A stretch of 64,000 nt of DNA from G963663495 sp963663495. Lineage in GTDB: Bacteria; Bacteroidota; Rhodothermia; Rhodothermales; Bin80. The stretch is from assembly GCA_963663495.1 (NCBI GenBank), contig OY760427.1:4216001-4280000 (forward strand), read 5' to 3'. The translations under genes and the position numbers were made by a program. Shown piece after piece: positions 61,751 to 64,000 of this stretch (position 1 is its first letter; each line of letters starts with the position of its first letter). The notes below the pieces were generated by a model. It ran no database searches, was not told the origin of the DNA, and worked only from the letters and a program-made list of their open reading frames with translations.

Positions 61751-63784
61751 ATGAAAGAGGTTGTAATAATTGCTTTCACGATTTTACTCGTGAGTATCCC
61801 GCTTAAAGCGCAGACAGATGACCAACTGCTATACGGTGACTGGGAGGCATTAATGGAACTATACAAATCCCTTGACGGAAATAACTGGAGCGACAATTCT
61901 GGTTGGTCGACGGAATTTGTTCGTTTCCCGATTGAAGAAGACTATCTTGACGACTGGTTTGGTATCACCACGTCTGATGGTAGGGTAACGCAGATCAGTC
62001 TAGACGAGAACAATCTAACTGGTCCTCTCCCTAAAGAGATTTCTAATCTGACGGCTGTGACGGTGTTCAAATTGTCCAACAACAACATCACTGGATCCAT
62101 TCCGGCGGAGATTGGATTGATGAGTGAGCTACAAGAATTAAGTCTCTATACCAACGAACTCACCGGTTCAATCCCATCGGAGATTGGCGACCTCGTGAAT
62201 CTGAATGGGCTAAGACTTGGCCGAAACCAGCTGTCTGGTGAGATACCCCCGGAAATCGGCAATCTCACGACATTGGTCCAGTTGCGTTTGAATCACAACG
62301 ACCTGTCTGGATCCATACCTGATGGAATCGGCAATCTTGTAGAGCTGACTGCAATCAGCCTTCAACAGAACAGTCTGGATGGATCACTTCCAGAGTCCTT
62401 GGGCAACTTGGTGTCACTTACCGAATTGTTTGCTCATCGGAATGATCTAACAGGGGCCATTCCGGTCAGATTTGGCGCCTTGCCGACTCTGGCTAGATTA
62501 GTCTTGAGTTCAAACAACCTGAACGGGGAAATTCCATCATCTCTTGGTCGTGCTACCCAACTCGTGGAACTATTATTGAACGATAATGCATTGGAAGGCC
62601 CCATTCCTAAAGATCTAGGGAATCTAGCCAATCTAACCCGGCTCTCTCTATCGGACAATCAGCTAAGCGGGGAAATTCCCGTTGAACTTTCTCGTCTGGG
62701 CGAACTCACTGAACTTAGCATAAATCAGAATCTACTCTCAGGGACTATTCCAGAAGAATTTGGCAGGCTATCTAAATTGAACAGACTTATCCTGTACGGC
62801 AATGATTTATCTGGAACTATTCCGACTGAGCTCGGCAACCTTACACGTTTAACGGAACTAAGTCTGAGCAAGAATCGCTTAGAAGGTTCGATTTCCGAGA
62901 TAATGGGATCATGGAGTGAGTTGGTGGAATTATATCTAAATGAGAATTCTCTGACAGGAGCAATCCCTGAAGGATTGTGTACCCTTGATCAACTGGCGAG
63001 GGTTAACATACGTAGAAATCAACTGTCAGGTCCGCTTCCTGACTGCGTTGGAAGTCTGAGTCAGCTAGAATTATTTAATGTGGGCGGGAATAACCTGGAT
63101 GGTAATATTCCGATGGAGGTAGGGGATCTGTCGCTTCTGACTTCTCTGAATCTGGAACAGAATGAATTTGTCGGCGAAATTCCGTTCGAACTTGGGCAAT
63201 TGGAGATGCTCGAAACGTTACGATTGGGGCAAAATAAACTGACTGGTATGATACCGGAAGAACTGGGTAACCTTACTGTTCTGGATCACTTATCGCTTCA
63301 CGAGAATCAATTGATGGGCACTGTTCCATTGACACTTACAGGGTTAAAGGAGTTAACAACATTCTGGTTTTTCGGCGGGTCAGGCCAAATCGTGTGTGCA
63401 CCACAAGATGAATCTTTTCAGCAATGGTTGGCAGGCATTACCGATGCCATGGGTCCAAACTGTACCACTGTCACGATTGAAGAAGTGTCTGATTCGTCTA
63501 TTCCTGAAATAAAATTCAATCTTTTGGGCAATTATCCCAATCCGTTCCGATCTACCACATCAATTGGGATTGAGCTTTTTCAACCCGCGCGATCCCGAGT
63601 TGAATTACTTGACGTTACCGGTCGAAGGGTCATGACAACTCCTGCTCATGTACTCAACCCGGGCCGGCAGCTAATCCCAATCTATGTCGAAGGTCTACAG
63701 TCAGGTGTATACTTGTATCGGGTACTTCTTGATACACAGGATGAATCCCACATCTTGGCGGGGCGCATGCTCCTCATTCGATAG
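61751..63784 (+). CDS. Secreted leucine-rich-repeat protein with type IX secretion sorting domain
   Basis: 677 residues. A signal peptide (VVIIAFTILLVSIPLKAQT) is followed by the LRR cap LMELYKSLDGNNWSDNSGWS and about 20 plant-type LRRs of 24 residues (LxxNxLxGxIPxELGNLxxL). A closing IVCAPQDESFQQWLAGI precedes a C-terminal domain of about 85 residues: FNLLGNYPNPFRSTTSIGIE, then ARSRVELLDVTGRRV and LQSGVYLYRVLL. This is a typical T9SS type A sorting signal (NYPNPF...GxYxY). The protein should be secreted and attached to the cell surface. It shares its LRR type with the LRR-GrpE protein. Codon use is more AT-rich than its neighbours by eye. It is intact and has its own terminator. Confidence 0.92.
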   Translation: MKEVVIIAFTILLVSIPLKAQTDDQLLYGDWEALMELYKSLDGNNWSDNSGWSTEFVRFPIEEDYLDDWFGITTSDGRVTQISLDENNLTGPLPKEISNLTAVTVFKLSNNNITGSIPAEIGLMSELQELSLYTNELTGSIPSEIGDLVNLNGLRLGRNQLSGEIPPEIGNLTTLVQLRLNHNDLSGSIPDGIGNLVELTAISLQQNSLDGSLPESLGNLVSLTELFAHRNDLTGAIPVRFGALPTLARLVLSSNNLNGEIPSSLGRATQLVELLLNDNALEGPIPKDLGNLANLTRLSLSDNQLSGEIPVELSRLGELTELSINQNLLSGTIPEEFGRLSKLNRLILYGNDLSGTIPTELGNLTRLTELSLSKNRLEGSISEIMGSWSELVELYLNENSLTGAIPEGLCTLDQLARVNIRRNQLSGPLPDCVGSLSQLELFNVGGNNLDGNIPMEVGDLSLLTSLNLEQNEFVGEIPFELGQLEMLETLRLGQNKLTGMIPEELGNLTVLDHLSLHENQLMGTVPLTLTGLKELTTFWFFGGSGQIVCAPQDESFQQWLAGITDAMGPNCTTVTIEEVSDSSIPEIKFNLLGNYPNPFRSTTSIGIELFQPARSRVELLDVTGRRVMTTPAHVLNPGRQLIPIYVEGLQSGVYLYRVLLDTQDESHILAGRMLLIR

Positions 63785-63907
63785 CAAAAGATTAGCCTGC
63801 ATTGTGATAAAACATAATCACACCTTATGCTCAAGGGAGCGTGAGGGGTGGGGGGTGGGTGTGAGGAACCGGTGGAGTATGCTAATGTGTCAAGCATTAC
63901 GGTGGAA

Positions 63908-63947
63908 CTTTGGGTTCTATCCACAACATTCGGGATAGAACCCAAAG
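63908..63947 (+). terminator. Hairpin downstream of the secreted LRR gene
   Basis: A perfect 15-bp stem CTTTGGGTTCTATCC / GGATAGAACCCAAAG with a 10-base loop lies 124 bp after the LRR stop codon. It lacks a good U-run (GATTATAC follows), so it may be a factor-dependent or bidirectional terminator. Confidence 0.55.
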
Positions 63948-64000
63948 GATTATACAATTGCGAAGCAGGAGTTAGGCAGAGGTGTGCGTCTGAAGCACGG

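Overview
The window looks like a chromosomal accessory region of a Bacteroidota/Rhodothermota-type bacterium. The evidence is a leucine-rich-repeat protein with a C-terminal type IX secretion sorting domain (61.7-63.8 kb), FG-GAP/VCBS (CRTAC1-like) lipoproteins, a large VPS10/BNR-repeat secreted protein, a class II DAHP synthase and a DhnA-type class I aldolase. Species cannot be named from the sequence. Insertion sequences take up roughly half of the window, and many genes are broken.

Layout. 0.5-1.2 kb: remnant of a repetitive Calx-beta-like surface protein. 1.26-7.73 kb: a three-level IS nest, IS66-B (tnpABC) split by an IS1380 element that is split by IS66-A (single tnpC), with target duplications for the two inner insertions. 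7.9-10.6 kb: UvrD/HelD-type helicase with a nuclease-like insert and zinc ribbons. 10.7-14.4 kb: TnpB element and IS110, IS256 and IS66 remnants. 14.5-30.6 kb: leftward myo-inositol catabolism and sugar-uptake cluster (iolC, iolD, ABC transporter, mmsA/iolA, VPS10 protein, iolE-like, iolG, aldolase; no iolB seen), split by a TnpB element. 30.6-36.5 kb: another TnpB element, a zinc dehydrogenase, class II DAHP synthase, HPF-like protein and M32 carboxypeptidase. 36.7 kb: tRNA-Thr(CGT). 37.0-44.2 kb: a decayed proline-racemase-family gene, IS4/IS66 scraps and a 5.84-kb IS256-family element with a 9-bp target duplication, two transposase-like genes (the first apparently catalytically dead), an ISNCY-type insert and a duplicated non-coding tail. 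44.4-47.4 kb: decaying FG-GAP lipoprotein locus. 47.9-54.2 kb: leftward operon of a TerB-domain membrane protein, an Hsp70 lacking its lid, a signal-peptide/LRR/transmembrane/GrpE-like fusion, and upstream a Tat-exported DUF3131-like protein. 54.3-61.7 kb: a dehydrogenase gene cut by IS256-B, itself cut by IS1380 (carrying IS66-A) and by another IS66-A. 61.75-63.8 kb: the secreted LRR protein.

Function. The iol genes would convert imported inositol to an acyl-CoA plus a triose phosphate. The most unusual functional locus is the Hsp70/LRR-GrpE/TerB operon: an extracytoplasmic LRR domain is joined through one membrane helix to a cytoplasmic GrpE-like nucleotide-exchange domain, next to its probable Hsp70 partner. 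The two IS1380 copies lie in opposite orientation 50 kb apart, so the segment between them could invert by homologous recombination.
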